Assembly (NCBI GenBank): GCA_002720855.1
Contig: PBIN01000004.1
Span: forward strand, 105,259-169,258
Direction of reading: 5' to 3'
Length of the DNA: 64,000 nt
Origin: Rhodospirillaceae bacterium
GTDB taxonomy: Bacteria; Pseudomonadota; Alphaproteobacteria; MPNO01; UBA2964
Shown here: positions 27,156 to 35,864 of the stretch, in pieces
How the letters are laid out: every line of letters starts with the position of its first letter
Numbering within the stretch: position 1 is the first letter of the stretch
The notes under the pieces: generated by a model
The model's database searches: none
What the model was told of the DNA's origin: nothing
What the model saw: only the letters and a program-made list of their open reading frames with translations
Program-made: the position numbers and the translations under genes

Positions 27156-27364
27156 AATTCAAATATCCTTGTTTTGTCGATATTTATCGACTTGTTGTCC
27201 CGATAGTCCGACCCGGTAAAACCGGCGGCGGAGACGAAATCTGCGTTTCCACAATTTCACCCCTCATTCTCGGGAATGGCGGCGCACTATAGGGATTTAC
27301 CCCTGAAAGTCAAAGGGAATAACAGCTCTTCATGCCATCGTTTCAGCGCGATTTTTTGCCGGTT

Positions 27365-28993
27365 TTAAGCGGCTTCGGTACTGGCCAATGGTTGTCGCCC
27401 ACGGATCATATCGGAGGCTTTATCCGCAATCATAATGACGCAGGCATTGGTATGCGCGGATACGAGATCAGGCATGGCCGCTGCATCCACGACACGAAGG
27501 CCTTCAGTGCCGCGCACACGGCACTCGGGATCGAGCACCGCTTCCGGCCCCTGCCCCATTGGGCAGGTGCAGGTCGGATGTTCGACAGTAATCAGCGTAT
27601 TGCGAATATATTCGTCAATTTCATCGTCGGTTTTAACGTCGGCGCCCGGCTTCAGCTCTTCACCCCTGAAGGGATCAAGCGGTTTCTGGTTGGCGACATC
27701 CCGCGCAATCTTGAATCCCTGTCGCAGGGTTGGCAAATCGTTGGGCGCCGTAAAGAAGTTGAAGAAAATACGGACATGGTCTCTTGGGTCTTTGGACCGC
27801 AGCTTGACCTCACCCCGGCTGTCGGGATGGAGAAGCGCGGGCTTGATGCCGAATCCATCTTCATATGGTTTTTGGAACCCTGGGACCCAAACATCGGCAT
27901 GGTCAGGAATGCCACGGAACAAAAACTCAATATCGGGCACGGCCAGTTCAGGTCTCGTCTTGATAAAGGCATGCATCCCGCCGGGCACGACGCTGCCGGT
28001 TCCCGTTCCGAACAGGTAGGACTGAATCATGCCCAATGCGGCCTTATCCGCCCGCATATCATCGCGAAACTTGCTTGTGTTGTTGGGCCGGGTAAATGAG
28101 ATCGTGACCGTCTGATGGTCCTGCAGATTTTGTCCGACTGGCAAATCGATAAGAGTTTCAATCCCCATATCCTTCAAATGTTCTGCCGGGCCGATACCCG
28201 ATAGCATAAGAAGCTGTGGAGAGTTAAACACGCCACCGGACAGGATCACTTCACGATCTGCATCCACGCGGATCGTTTTGCCGCCCTTGATATATTCGAT
28301 CCCGACTGCCTTGGTGCCCTCCATAATAATTCGGCTGGTAAGCGCCTTGGTGATCACCGTCAGATTGGGCCGACTCATGGCCGGTTTGAGAAATGCCACC
28401 GCTGTTGAGCTGCGTTTGCCGTTTTTAATCGTGTACTGGCTTCTGCCAAACCCCTCCTGCTGCGCGCCGTTATAATCTTCGGTTATCGGCCAGCCTGCTT
28501 CCCTGGCAGCTTCAATCCAGGCTGGAAAAAGAGGATCTTGGGTTGTCGCCCAGCTGGTTCCAAGCGATCCTTCGCCGCCACGAAATTCATCATCACCTTC
28601 TTCCCAGTCCTCGCACCGCTTGAAGTAAGGCAAGCAGTCGGCGTAGGACCAACCGATAGCGCCCTTCTGGGCCCAGCGATCGAAATCGCCCGGATTTCCG
28701 CGCGTATAGGCCATGACATTGATCGAGGACGACCCGCCCAGCACCTTGCCGCGTTTCACATCCAGTACTCGGTTATTGAGATTGGGTACGGGTTCGGAGA
28801 CGTATTTCCAGTCATGCAAACGGTAATCGTAGATCTTACCCATACCAATCGGGATATGAATTAGCGGGTCGAAATCGCGCCCGCCTGCTTCAAGCAGCAA
28901 AACGGTGGCATCGGCGTCTTCGCTCAATCGGTTTGCCAGTACGCATCCCGCAGATCCCGCGCCCACAATGATGTAGTCATATCCCTGAGCCAT
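27365..28993 (-). CDS. GMC family FAD-dependent oxidoreductase (choline dehydrogenase-like)
   Basis: 542 residues. The N-terminal dinucleotide motif is YIIVGAGSAGCVLANRL (residues 6-22), followed by the GMC signature GKVLGGSSSINVMAYTRG. The second signature is GGVFNSPQLLMLSGIGP, and the C terminus has HPTCTCPMGQGP with the active-site His and AHTNACVIMIADKA. Such enzymes oxidise alcohols such as choline or alkanols. GAGGAAAAA precedes the ATG. No betaine aldehyde dehydrogenase lies adjacent, so the substrate is open. Confidence 0.88.
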   Translation of the reverse strand: MAQGYDYIIVGAGSAGCVLANRLSEDADATVLLLEAGGRDFDPLIHIPIGMGKIYDYRLHDWKYVSEPVPNLNNRVLDVKRGKVLGGSSSINVMAYTRGNPGDFDRWAQKGAIGWSYADCLPYFKRCEDWEEGDDEFRGGEGSLGTSWATTQDPLFPAWIEAAREAGWPITEDYNGAQQEGFGRSQYTIKNGKRSSTAVAFLKPAMSRPNLTVITKALTSRIIMEGTKAVGIEYIKGGKTIRVDADREVILSGGVFNSPQLLMLSGIGPAEHLKDMGIETLIDLPVGQNLQDHQTVTISFTRPNNTSKFRDDMRADKAALGMIQSYLFGTGTGSVVPGGMHAFIKTRPELAVPDIEFLFRGIPDHADVWVPGFQKPYEDGFGIKPALLHPDSRGEVKLRSKDPRDHVRIFFNFFTAPNDLPTLRQGFKIARDVANQKPLDPFRGEELKPGADVKTDDEIDEYIRNTLITVEHPTCTCPMGQGPEAVLDPECRVRGTEGLRVVDAAAMPDLVSAHTNACVIMIADKASDMIRGRQPLASTEAA

Positions 28994-29177
28994 TTTTTCC
29001 TCTTCTTTTTTGAGAATTTCAGTTTAACGGCTGTCTTGGTGAAGAGAAACCGCGTTAACCCTAAGTTTCTGTTTAAGAATGTGGTAATTTATGGCATACA
29101 GGTGCCGGGTTGGCATAGTTTGGTTCGGGTTACTCCGACGCCTTATTTGAATAGTGAAGTGATTTATTGAGAAAGCT

Positions 29178-29957
29178 ATGTTGAGCCCAGTTTTTCACCG
29201 TCAAATTCAAATGCTGTTGGTCGTAATTTTCTCGGCATTTTTCCTGATGGCAACATCTGCTTAGGCCGGTCTCATCGCGCAATATGATTTTAGCGGCAAT
29301 GCGCTGGATTCGAGCGGCAACGGCAATCACGGAAATAATATTGGCGCTACCCTGACAAATGACCGGTTTGGAAATGCCAATAGTGCCTATTTCTTTGACG
29401 GTACCGACACGATGGAAACCGGCCTGTTGCGACAGACCTATAACGAGGATTTTTCAATCTCAGCCTGGTTTCGTTTTGATGGCAATGCAACCGACCATTA
29501 CCGGCCTATCGTTGCCGGACAATTTGGGCCGTTTTTCCTTGGCAAGGAAAGCGGCAATACCAACATCAGCATGCAAAACAGCAATCACGAACCCAATCTG
29601 GCACCGGGAACCAATGCGTGGGACGGACAGTGGCATAACATCGTCGCCGTATTCGATGCCACCGCACCAAACAGTCTGTTAACGGGGAGTGTTTATCTGG
29701 ATGGCACCTTGGTCGGCTCCGCGATATACGGAAATGCGGCGAGCGCATCCGGGCTGATGTATATAGGCCGGGAGATCACACAGCCAAATGTATTTTTTCT
29801 GGGTGCGATCGACGATGTAGGGTTTTACGACCACGCGCTGACGACAGGTGAAATAGAGGCCTTACAAAGCGCTGGCGTTTCCGAACCGGGCGCATTGGCT
29901 GTCTTCGGATTAGGTGTATTTGCCATGGGCTATATGCGCCGCCGTAAAGCCGCCTAA
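29178..29957 (+). pseudogene. LamG-domain PEP-CTERM protein interrupted by an in-frame TAG
   Basis: One frame runs from the ATG at 29178 to the TAA at 29955-29957 with a single stop, TAG at 29262-29264. Before it lies a full signal peptide (RQIQMLLVVIFSAFFLMATSA); directly after it the mature protein begins AGLIAQYDFSGNALDSSG, a LamG/concanavalin-like lectin domain, and ends in a PEP-CTERM sorting signal: VSEPG, a short hydrophobic stretch, then MRRRKAA. Either a point mutation (for example CAG or AAG to TAG), a sequencing error, or readthrough. Internal translation from the ATG at 29412 would lose the signal peptide and part of the domain. Confidence 0.8.
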
Positions 29958-30085
29958 AGTTTCAACAGCTTTCGTACATTGCCGTTTAACAGCTTCCGAC
30001 GGTCCTCAAGGCTGAGGTTAAGCTGCTCCGCCCAATCCCTTCCTGGCTGGTTCTCAACGAATGGGTAATCGATCGAGAAATTGCA
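29954..30085 (-). pseudogene. Truncated duplicate of an amidohydrolase C terminus
   Basis: Read on the minus strand this segment encodes SIDYPFVENQPGRDW, then AEQLNLSLEDRRKLLNG and NVRKLLKL-stop, almost the same as the end of the intact amidohydrolase at 31284-32252. In the first hundred or so aligned bases I count six differences, all synonymous, so the copy comes from a paralog that was once under selection. Homology stops near 30085 and no upstream part of the gene is present. Its stop overlaps the stop of the LamG gene. Confidence 0.85.
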
Positions 30086-30118
30086 GATTATTTTCAACAA
30101 CGACAAAACCCCGCCCGT

Positions 30119-30141
30119 CACCCCGGACCTGACCCGGGGTC
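30119..30141. repeat. GC-rich palindromic intergenic repeat
   Basis: ACCCCGG-ACCTGA-CCCGGGGT forms an imperfect hairpin. The sequence around it resembles a short palindromic element I recall between genes of many alphaproteobacteria. Only one copy was seen in this window. There is no T-run, so it is not a classical terminator. Confidence 0.45.
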
Positions 30142-30326
30142 CATATCAACCACTGGTGCACGACTTAACCATTCAATTATAAGTAGTATTTTTGGCCACG
30201 ATGTCAGGTTTGGCAATTCACGAACTCTTGCTGACTTATGCCGAATAACCGTCGGAATTCTTTACGTTTTACCCCCCCCCTCGAATGGCCTCGACAGAAG
30301 GTATTGAAACTAAGTATTTACGAAAA

Positions 30327-30344
30327 TTGGTATGTTTCTTGCAC
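30327..30344 (+). promoter_or_regulatory. Sigma-54 (RpoN) -24/-12 type promoter
   Basis: TTGGTATGTTTCTTGCA matches the TGGCAC-N5-TTGC pattern: the essential GG (30329-30330) and GC (30341-30342) are separated by exactly ten bases. It lies 45 bases before the ATG of a PEP-CTERM gene. PEP-CTERM genes in other bacteria are known to be controlled by RpoN with the PrsK/PrsR pair, which supports the call; the activator gene is not in the window. Confidence 0.6.
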
Positions 30345-30388
30345 AGTTAACAAGAGATTTACACGACCATGGACCTTAAGGCTTCACG

Positions 30389-31018
30389 ATGAACAAAATT
30401 ATAAAAACCGCATTCGCCTCATTTCTCTTTTTAGGGGCATCTAACGCTTCAGCGGTCGTACTGACATCGACCAATACCGCTGACTTCAACCTGATGTTCG
30501 AGGACTTCGCGTTGGCCCCGTCCGGCGTGGCGAGTATGACCAGCCTCAGCGGCAATTTAACGATAGATTCCGCGATAGGTGTTGGAAATCCTGCCGCCAG
30601 TACAGGTTTCTACGGTGAATTTGCGGCCTCTGCCCTTACCGGCAACGAATATATCCAGGGGGGTGATGAAAATTTTGACCTGACATTCTCATCTCTCCAA
30701 AACGCTTTTGCGATGAATTATAGTGATTTCTCTATCGCCAGCACGTTCACCTTGAACTTTTTCGACGGCGCTACAAATGTCGGCAGTACGAGCTTCGTGA
30801 CGTCAACGTTTAATACAGCCGAATTCATCGGATTTAGCAGCACCGTTGCTTTTGACAGCGTCGAAATTCGCGAGGATGACGGCGCCAGCAATACCAATGA
30901 GTTTTTCCAGTTTTATACTGCACAACACGTATCTGAACCTGGATCACTCGCCGTCTTCGGTCTTGGCCTTATCGGCCTCGGTTACATGCGCCGTCGCATC
31001 CACGAAAAACCTGTTTAA
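30389..31018 (+). CDS. PEP-CTERM sorting domain protein
   Basis: 209 residues. A signal peptide ends at SNASA (about residue 24). The middle is a beta-rich, Asn/Ser/Phe-rich domain with no recognised family (FNLMFEDFALAPSG, TSFVTSTFNTAEFIGFSST). The C terminus has the sorting signal VSEPGSLAVFGLGLIGLGY followed by MRRR. Exosortase is expected to cut at the PEP-like motif and release or anchor the protein as part of exopolysaccharide. No exosortase gene lies in the window. A sigma-54-type promoter is 45 bases upstream. Confidence 0.85.
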   Translation: MNKIIKTAFASFLFLGASNASAVVLTSTNTADFNLMFEDFALAPSGVASMTSLSGNLTIDSAIGVGNPAASTGFYGEFAASALTGNEYIQGGDENFDLTFSSLQNAFAMNYSDFSIASTFTLNFFDGATNVGSTSFVTSTFNTAEFIGFSSTVAFDSVEIREDDGASNTNEFFQFYTAQHVSEPGSLAVFGLGLIGLGYMRRRIHEKPV

Positions 31019-31042
31019 GCTGTCATCGCGCAAACAAAAAGT

Positions 31043-31062
31043 CGTTCCTCAATAATGGAACG
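31043..31062 (+). terminator. Possible weak terminator hairpin after the PEP-CTERM gene
   Basis: CGTTCC and GGAACG form a 6-base stem with an 8-base loop 25 bases past the stop. The T-run is missing, so termination would be weak or factor-assisted. Confidence 0.3.
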
Positions 31063-31283
31063 AAACGTTTACTTGCGCAGCGGCGTGACAACTTCCTGGC
31101 AATGCCACCCTGACGGCACATCGAGCTACACCTCTACGCCAAAAATATAACTTTTCAAACGTTCCCGGCGTCGAACATTGAGTTCAAAAACCCGTTCAAG
31201 AGTTTTTGCCAACCAAAACCGCCGAGCAGGCAGGCTCGCACAAACCGTTGCGTTACGAATTGAATCAACCGGCGGCTCACCCT

Positions 31284-32252
31284 CTATAACCGCAGCAGCT
31301 TTCGTACATTGCCGTTTAATAGCTTCCGGCGGTCCTCAAGGCTGAGGTTGAGCTGCTCCGCCCAATCCCTTCCCGGCTGGTTCTCAACGAACGGGTAGTC
31401 GACTGAAAACATGATGCGATCGATACCCATTTCCTGGACAGTGCAGAGCAAAGCGGGATTTGAGAAATTGCCACTCGTTGTGACGTGAAAATGCGCTTCG
31501 AAGATTTCCCGAAACGAACGGGTCTGTGTATTTTCAACCCGTGAGAGCGCCTGGTTCACCCGCCACAAAAGAAACGGCAGCGATTCACCCATATGGCCGA
31601 GGATCATCTGCAGCTTTGGATACTCGTCGAACACACCTGAGAGAATCATGCGGATCGCTTGTGTTGCGGTTTCCACTGTGTAGCCCCAACCTGGACCTGC
31701 TAAAGCCGGGAAGTCTTCGAGATAATCTTGGTAGTAGGCTTTTACGACATCTTCATGCGGATAGCCGGGGTGCAGATAAATCGGTACATCCAGAGCTTCG
31801 GCGCGCGCGTAGATCGGCCAGTATTTTTTGCTGTCATTAAACTCGCCATTGGTCAGCCCATGGATCATCGCACCTTTAAAGCCAAGGTCCTTTACACACC
31901 GCTCTAGCTCATCGGCGGCGGATTCGGGGTGTGCTGTTGCCAGTGCCGCAAATCCAAAATACCGGTCAGGATGCTTTTGCACCGTTTCATAAAGTTTGTC
32001 ATTGGCCTGCTTCGTAATCTCCGGCCCTGACTGTGCGTCGAATTTCTGCGCCGATGGCGCACCATGGCTCAACACCTGTATATCGATGCCGGCATCATCC
32101 ATTTCCTTGAGCCGCAGAGCCTCAACATCATAAAGGCGGTCCTGAACCGGCCCGCGCCGCGATGCATCACGGCCGACATAGTGGTCGGTCATGATGGGGT
32201 CCCAGTAGTGCTCCTCCAGAGCAATGATCTCAATGCCGGTCGATGTCGCCAT
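31284..32252 (-). CDS. Amidohydrolase (ACMSD / aromatic acid decarboxylase type)
   Basis: 322 residues. The N terminus IIALEEHYWDP (Glu13-x-His15) is the start typical of 2,3-dihydroxybenzoate/gamma-resorcylate decarboxylase relatives; further metal ligands are expected in IYLHPGYPHED, ILGHMGESLPF and SVDYPFVENQ. These metal-dependent barrels decarboxylate aromatic acids or hydrolyse related compounds. It is the last gene of a minus-strand operon after an SDR and a Rieske oxygenase (gaps of 30 and 27 bases), so a role in aromatic breakdown fits. A partial copy of its 3' end lies at 29954-30085. Confidence 0.85.
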   Translation of the reverse strand: MATSTGIEIIALEEHYWDPIMTDHYVGRDASRRGPVQDRLYDVEALRLKEMDDAGIDIQVLSHGAPSAQKFDAQSGPEITKQANDKLYETVQKHPDRYFGFAALATAHPESAADELERCVKDLGFKGAMIHGLTNGEFNDSKKYWPIYARAEALDVPIYLHPGYPHEDVVKAYYQDYLEDFPALAGPGWGYTVETATQAIRMILSGVFDEYPKLQMILGHMGESLPFLLWRVNQALSRVENTQTRSFREIFEAHFHVTTSGNFSNPALLCTVQEMGIDRIMFSVDYPFVENQPGRDWAEQLNLSLEDRRKLLNGNVRKLLRL

Positions 32253-32282
32253 TTCCCGCTCCCCCGGTATTTTATTTCTCTT

Positions 32283-33116
32283 TTAGGATTGTCCGCCGCT
32301 GCAATTGATATTGTCGCCGGTAACAAAACTCGCATCATCGGACGCCAAAAAGGCGACGGCAGCGGCCTGTTCCTCCGGCGTTCCAGGTCGACGGATCGAT
32401 TGCTGACTGCGAATGTTCTCACCCATTTGCTTCTTGTACAGACCGCCTTCCTCGGGATCGAGATCCTCTGCCATCTCACCCGGCTTTAGCATCAACCGAG
32501 ACGTTACCCGATCGGGAATATCGGTGCCGCCCGGAGATACCGTATTCACCCGAATGCCATACTGCCCATATTCCATAGACAAAACTTTGGTGATCGCCAG
32601 AATTCCGCCCTTGCTGGCCGCGTAGGGGACGCGATGGAGCCCGCGAACCGATTGCGAGCCGAGATTGATGATACTGCCGCCTTGCTGTTCCATCATGATC
32701 GGCAGCACCGCATTACAGCACCAGAGCGTCGGCAGTAATGATCGCTCCAACTCCTGCTGCGTTTCCTCTTCATTATAGAGATGGAACGGTTTGATCCAGA
32801 TCGTGCCGCCGACATTATTCACCAGCACATCGATGCGTCCATAGGCTTCGACCGCGGCCGCCATCAACTCCTGCGCACCAGCGAGAGTACTCAGATCGAC
32901 GAGCACTTTTGACGCTTCAACGCCATGTTCCTGCAGGCTTGCCAAAGTTTCTGTCGCGCCTTCATCAACCCGATCGGCGACGACTATTTTTCCACCTTCC
33001 TGCCCCAGACGTTTCGCGGTTGCCCGGCCGATGCCCTGCCCTGCACCGGTAACAATGCAAACCTTGTCTTTCAGACGGCGCGCACCGGCCGCTCTCGGAT
33101 CGAGTTCTTCAGTCAC
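32283..33116 (-). CDS. Short-chain dehydrogenase/reductase (possible cis-diol dehydrogenase)
   Basis: 277 residues from a GTG with AAAGGAG six bases upstream. NAD(P) motif VTGAGQGIGRATA (about 20-32), NNVGG, and catalytic Ser...YAASKG are present. The layout resembles BenD-type diol dehydrogenases that rearomatise the product of a ring-hydroxylating dioxygenase, and it sits between a Rieske oxygenase and a decarboxylase-type amidohydrolase. The role in aromatic catabolism is inference from context. Confidence 0.82.
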   Translation of the reverse strand: MTEELDPRAAGARRLKDKVCIVTGAGQGIGRATAKRLGQEGGKIVVADRVDEGATETLASLQEHGVEASKVLVDLSTLAGAQELMAAAVEAYGRIDVLVNNVGGTIWIKPFHLYNEEETQQELERSLLPTLWCCNAVLPIMMEQQGGSIINLGSQSVRGLHRVPYAASKGGILAITKVLSMEYGQYGIRVNTVSPGGTDIPDRVTSRLMLKPGEMAEDLDPEEGGLYKKQMGENIRSQQSIRRPGTPEEQAAAVAFLASDDASFVTGDNINCSGGQS

Positions 33117-33143
33117 TTTCAGCTCCTTTAAAATGGCGCCGCA

Positions 33144-34427
33144 TTAGATCGATGTATGCGGCACACCCTTTTTGACTTTTAACGGCTCATCCGGCGCATC
33201 GCTAAACGCAATGTCGCGCGGCAACAGAAATGACGCAGACCGGATGGCCTGTGTCTCCTCATCAAGACCCGGCGGTCGCTTGCCCTTCTCCAGCCCTCTT
33301 GCTGATTTCAGCAGCACGTTTCGTGCCATAATGATGCCGTTGTCGGTTGAGACGAGATTCTCCTGGGTCCGGTCACAGATCGTCCCCATGCTTTCCTGTA
33401 GAGACGCATCCTGCATCGCAATGCCTTTAACACCGCTATAGGATTCCCGCCGCTTCTGCGCCTCGCGATCCATCATGTAATCGTTGGCCTTATTGATCGA
33501 CGGCCGGTAGGTGCCGGGTATCAGATCAACATGTAGCCCGCCGCCTTTGGTCATTACCCCGAGTTCAAGCTCGTTCAACGGCCTGCTGGGGTGATAGGAG
33601 AATGTCCAGGCAAAACAGTTATCGTCGTCAATGGGTACCCATGCGTGACCATTCAACGGATTGTCGCCATAGGGCGGGACAATCGTGTACCACGGCATAA
33701 TCCACGGCGTGATCCGCCAGTAATATTGTTCGTCTTCGGCGTTACGGCGCACACCGATATGAAGTCCGCAGGAAGATTCGATAACTTCGAATTTCGGCGC
33801 GAGGTCAGCGAGATGATAGTCTGACCCCTTCGACCGGTGATGCAACGGATCGCTGCGCAACTCACCACTATGCAAAAAGGCGACATGGCTCGAATCGATT
33901 CCGCCTTCGAGCGCCTGCAAATAATTCGCCTCCTCCCAGCGCTTGGTGTGATAGCGCTGGTTCTCGGGCACTGTCGTCCATTCGAAGGCAGGTTCAGGCG
34001 GTTGCTCTTCCGGCGGTCCCATATAGGTCCAGACGATTCCGCCCTTTTCGACGCACGGATAGGAAGTCAGTTTTATGCTCTGGGCATAGCCGCTTTCCGC
34101 CGGTTCCGACGGCACTTCCAGACAATTGCCCTGAAAATCATACTTCCAGCCATGATAAGGGCAGCGAAGCCCACCCTCTTCATTGCGGCCAAACCACAAA
34201 GAAACCCGGCGATGGGCGCAAAACTCCTCGACAAGACCGATATTCCCGTTGCTATCACGAAAGGCGATCATTGGTTCTGACAGAAGTTTTACGCGAACCG
34301 GCGGACCATCCGGTTCCGCAACCTCTTCTGACAACAGAAACGGTATCCAGTAGCGCCGAAATAACGTCCCCATCGGTGTTCCGGGGCCGGTTTCGGAAAC
34401 AAACTTATTCCTGTCCGTCGTCAGCAC
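33144..34427 (-). CDS. Rieske non-heme iron oxygenase (phthalate 4,5-dioxygenase-like)
   Basis: 427 residues from a GTG. The Rieske centre is Cys70-x-His72 (EFCAHRRVSLWFGR) and Cys89-x2-His92 (RCPYHGWKYDF). The mononuclear iron site is in GGIDSSHVAFLHSG, giving two histidines. The type resembles phthalate dioxygenase and vanillate demethylase oxygenases, which need only a reductase as partner. First gene of a minus-strand operon; divergent from a second oxygenase, with an inverted repeat between them. Confidence 0.87.
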   Translation of the reverse strand: MLTTDRNKFVSETGPGTPMGTLFRRYWIPFLLSEEVAEPDGPPVRVKLLSEPMIAFRDSNGNIGLVEEFCAHRRVSLWFGRNEEGGLRCPYHGWKYDFQGNCLEVPSEPAESGYAQSIKLTSYPCVEKGGIVWTYMGPPEEQPPEPAFEWTTVPENQRYHTKRWEEANYLQALEGGIDSSHVAFLHSGELRSDPLHHRSKGSDYHLADLAPKFEVIESSCGLHIGVRRNAEDEQYYWRITPWIMPWYTIVPPYGDNPLNGHAWVPIDDDNCFAWTFSYHPSRPLNELELGVMTKGGGLHVDLIPGTYRPSINKANDYMMDREAQKRRESYSGVKGIAMQDASLQESMGTICDRTQENLVSTDNGIIMARNVLLKSARGLEKGKRPPGLDEETQAIRSASFLLPRDIAFSDAPDEPLKVKKGVPHTSI

Positions 34428-34502
34428 GGTCTCATTTTCCTACTAAGCACATTTAACAGCCCAATTTTATCGCGTGGTAGTGCGGACGCAATACGGCTAA
34501 TT

Positions 34503-34528
34503 GCGACAAAAGCCAACATTTTTGTCGC
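34503..34528. promoter_or_regulatory. Perfect inverted repeat between divergent oxygenase genes
   Basis: GCGACAAAA and TTTTGTCGC form a perfect 9-base inverted repeat with an 8-base spacer in the 179-base gap between the two Rieske oxygenase genes. A second, shorter palindrome CCGCAATGCGG lies at 34565-34575. Both fit operators for a dimeric regulator serving both operons. The regulator is not encoded nearby. Confidence 0.5.
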
Positions 34529-34606
34529 CTCGTTTTATGATCATCTTCTTCTTTTCACTTGACCCCGCAATGCGGTATTGTCCGAGCAGGATTAAGGAGT
34601 TACTCG

Positions 34607-35854
34607 ATGGACACCGCGCATATGGACGCCGGTACAGATTTTGTCTGGCCGTCCGAAGATGTCTCACAAATTCCGTTTCGGGTATATACCGATCAGGAAA
34701 TCTACGACCTGGAGCAGAAACTTATCTTTCAGGGACCAACGTGGAATTTCCTGTGTATAGATTGCGAAATCCCCAATCCGGGCGATTACAAGATGACCAA
34801 TATCGGCGATGCGCCGATCGTTGTAGTGCGGGATGAAAACGGCGACATTAATGCGATGGTCAATCGCTGCGCCCACAAGGGGGCGATGCTTTGCTATAAA
34901 CCGCGCGGCAACATCAAAGAATTCAACTGCATCTATCACAACTGGACCTACGATCTGCGCGGCAAGCTTACCGGCGTCGCATTTCATAGAGGCGTGCGCG
35001 GCCAGGGCGGACTGACCGAAGAATTCAAGCATGATGAACACGGGCTTGAACGCATTCGTATCGAGAATGTCCGCGGCTTCATTATGGGAACGTTCAGCGA
35101 GCATACGCCTCCCTTTGCCGAGTATATCGGCCAGGAGCTGATGGATAATATCGACCGGGTCTTTATCAAGCCTCTCAAGGTTCTCGGTTATCACAGCCAG
35201 GTATTTCCCAATAACTGGAAGCTCTATGTCGAGAACAACAAAGATTCATATCACGCGAGCCTGCTGCACGTGTTTCACAACACGTTCGGCGTGGTACGCC
35301 CGACAATGACAGGTGGGATATTATTAAGCGATAGCCGCTGGCATCATTTGAGCTACACGGAGCGCAAAGAAATCGGCGATGAGAATATTGCCAAAGAGAA
35401 AGTTCGTTCCCGGCAGGACGAGTACAGCCTCTCCGATACCAGAATGATGGAACACAAACTCGAACTCGGGGATACGATTACGAATTCGATCCAAACTGTC
35501 TTCCCGACCATGGTTTTGCAACAAATTCTGAATGCCCTCGCAATTCGACAACTCATTCCGCGGGGCGTCGAAGAAAGCGAGCTTATTTGGACCATTCTTG
35601 GGTTCGAGGACGACGATGCCGAAATGGACGAGTTGCGCCTCAAGGTAAACAATCTCGTCGGACCTGCTGGCTTTATCTCAATGGAAGACGGCTGCGTTGG
35701 CGGATTTATTCAGAAAGCCGCGATGGCGAATGTCGATGCCCAAACAGTTCTGCCCATGGGTGGTAGAGTGATCGAACCCAGCCACGGATCCCGGGTCACC
35801 GAGTCCGCCGTTCGCGGATTCTGGAAGGGCTGGCGCGAGTGCATGGGCATCTAG
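34607..35854 (+). CDS. Aromatic ring-hydroxylating dioxygenase, alpha subunit
   Basis: 415 residues from the ATG at 34607, with AAGGAG seven bases upstream. The Rieske site is Cys88-x-His90 (NRCAHKGAML) and Cys108-x2-His111 (FNCIYHNWTYD). The catalytic iron site is NNKDSYHASLLHVFH, matching D-x2-H-x4-H. The beta subunit gene follows after ten bases, so this is a two-subunit dioxygenase acting on an aromatic acid or similar ring; electron-transfer partners are not encoded here. Confidence 0.9.
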   Translation: MDTAHMDAGTDFVWPSEDVSQIPFRVYTDQEIYDLEQKLIFQGPTWNFLCIDCEIPNPGDYKMTNIGDAPIVVVRDENGDINAMVNRCAHKGAMLCYKPRGNIKEFNCIYHNWTYDLRGKLTGVAFHRGVRGQGGLTEEFKHDEHGLERIRIENVRGFIMGTFSEHTPPFAEYIGQELMDNIDRVFIKPLKVLGYHSQVFPNNWKLYVENNKDSYHASLLHVFHNTFGVVRPTMTGGILLSDSRWHHLSYTERKEIGDENIAKEKVRSRQDEYSLSDTRMMEHKLELGDTITNSIQTVFPTMVLQQILNALAIRQLIPRGVEESELIWTILGFEDDDAEMDELRLKVNNLVGPAGFISMEDGCVGGFIQKAAMANVDAQTVLPMGGRVIEPSHGSRVTESAVRGFWKGWRECMGI

Positions 35855-35864
35855 ACCAAAGACG

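Larger units (their letters stand above)
29958..30388. other. Gene-poor stretch between the two PEP-CTERM genes
   Basis: About 430 bases without an intact gene. It holds the amidohydrolase tail remnant, the GC-rich palindrome, a run of nine C near 30272-30280 and the sigma-54-type promoter. No other open frame with a ribosome site was seen. Confidence 0.7.

Noticed and set aside
27156..27364. Autoregulatory leader of ribosomal protein S4
   Set aside because: No fold resembling a known S4 binding site could be recognised by eye.
27332..28099. Plus-strand frame of 255 codons
   Set aside because: It lies opposite the GMC oxidoreductase, which has both family signatures; no ribosome site.
29083..29115. 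Sigma-54 promoter before the LamG PEP-CTERM gene
   Set aside because: Candidate GG and GC pairs are nine, not ten, bases apart, so the spacing rule fails.
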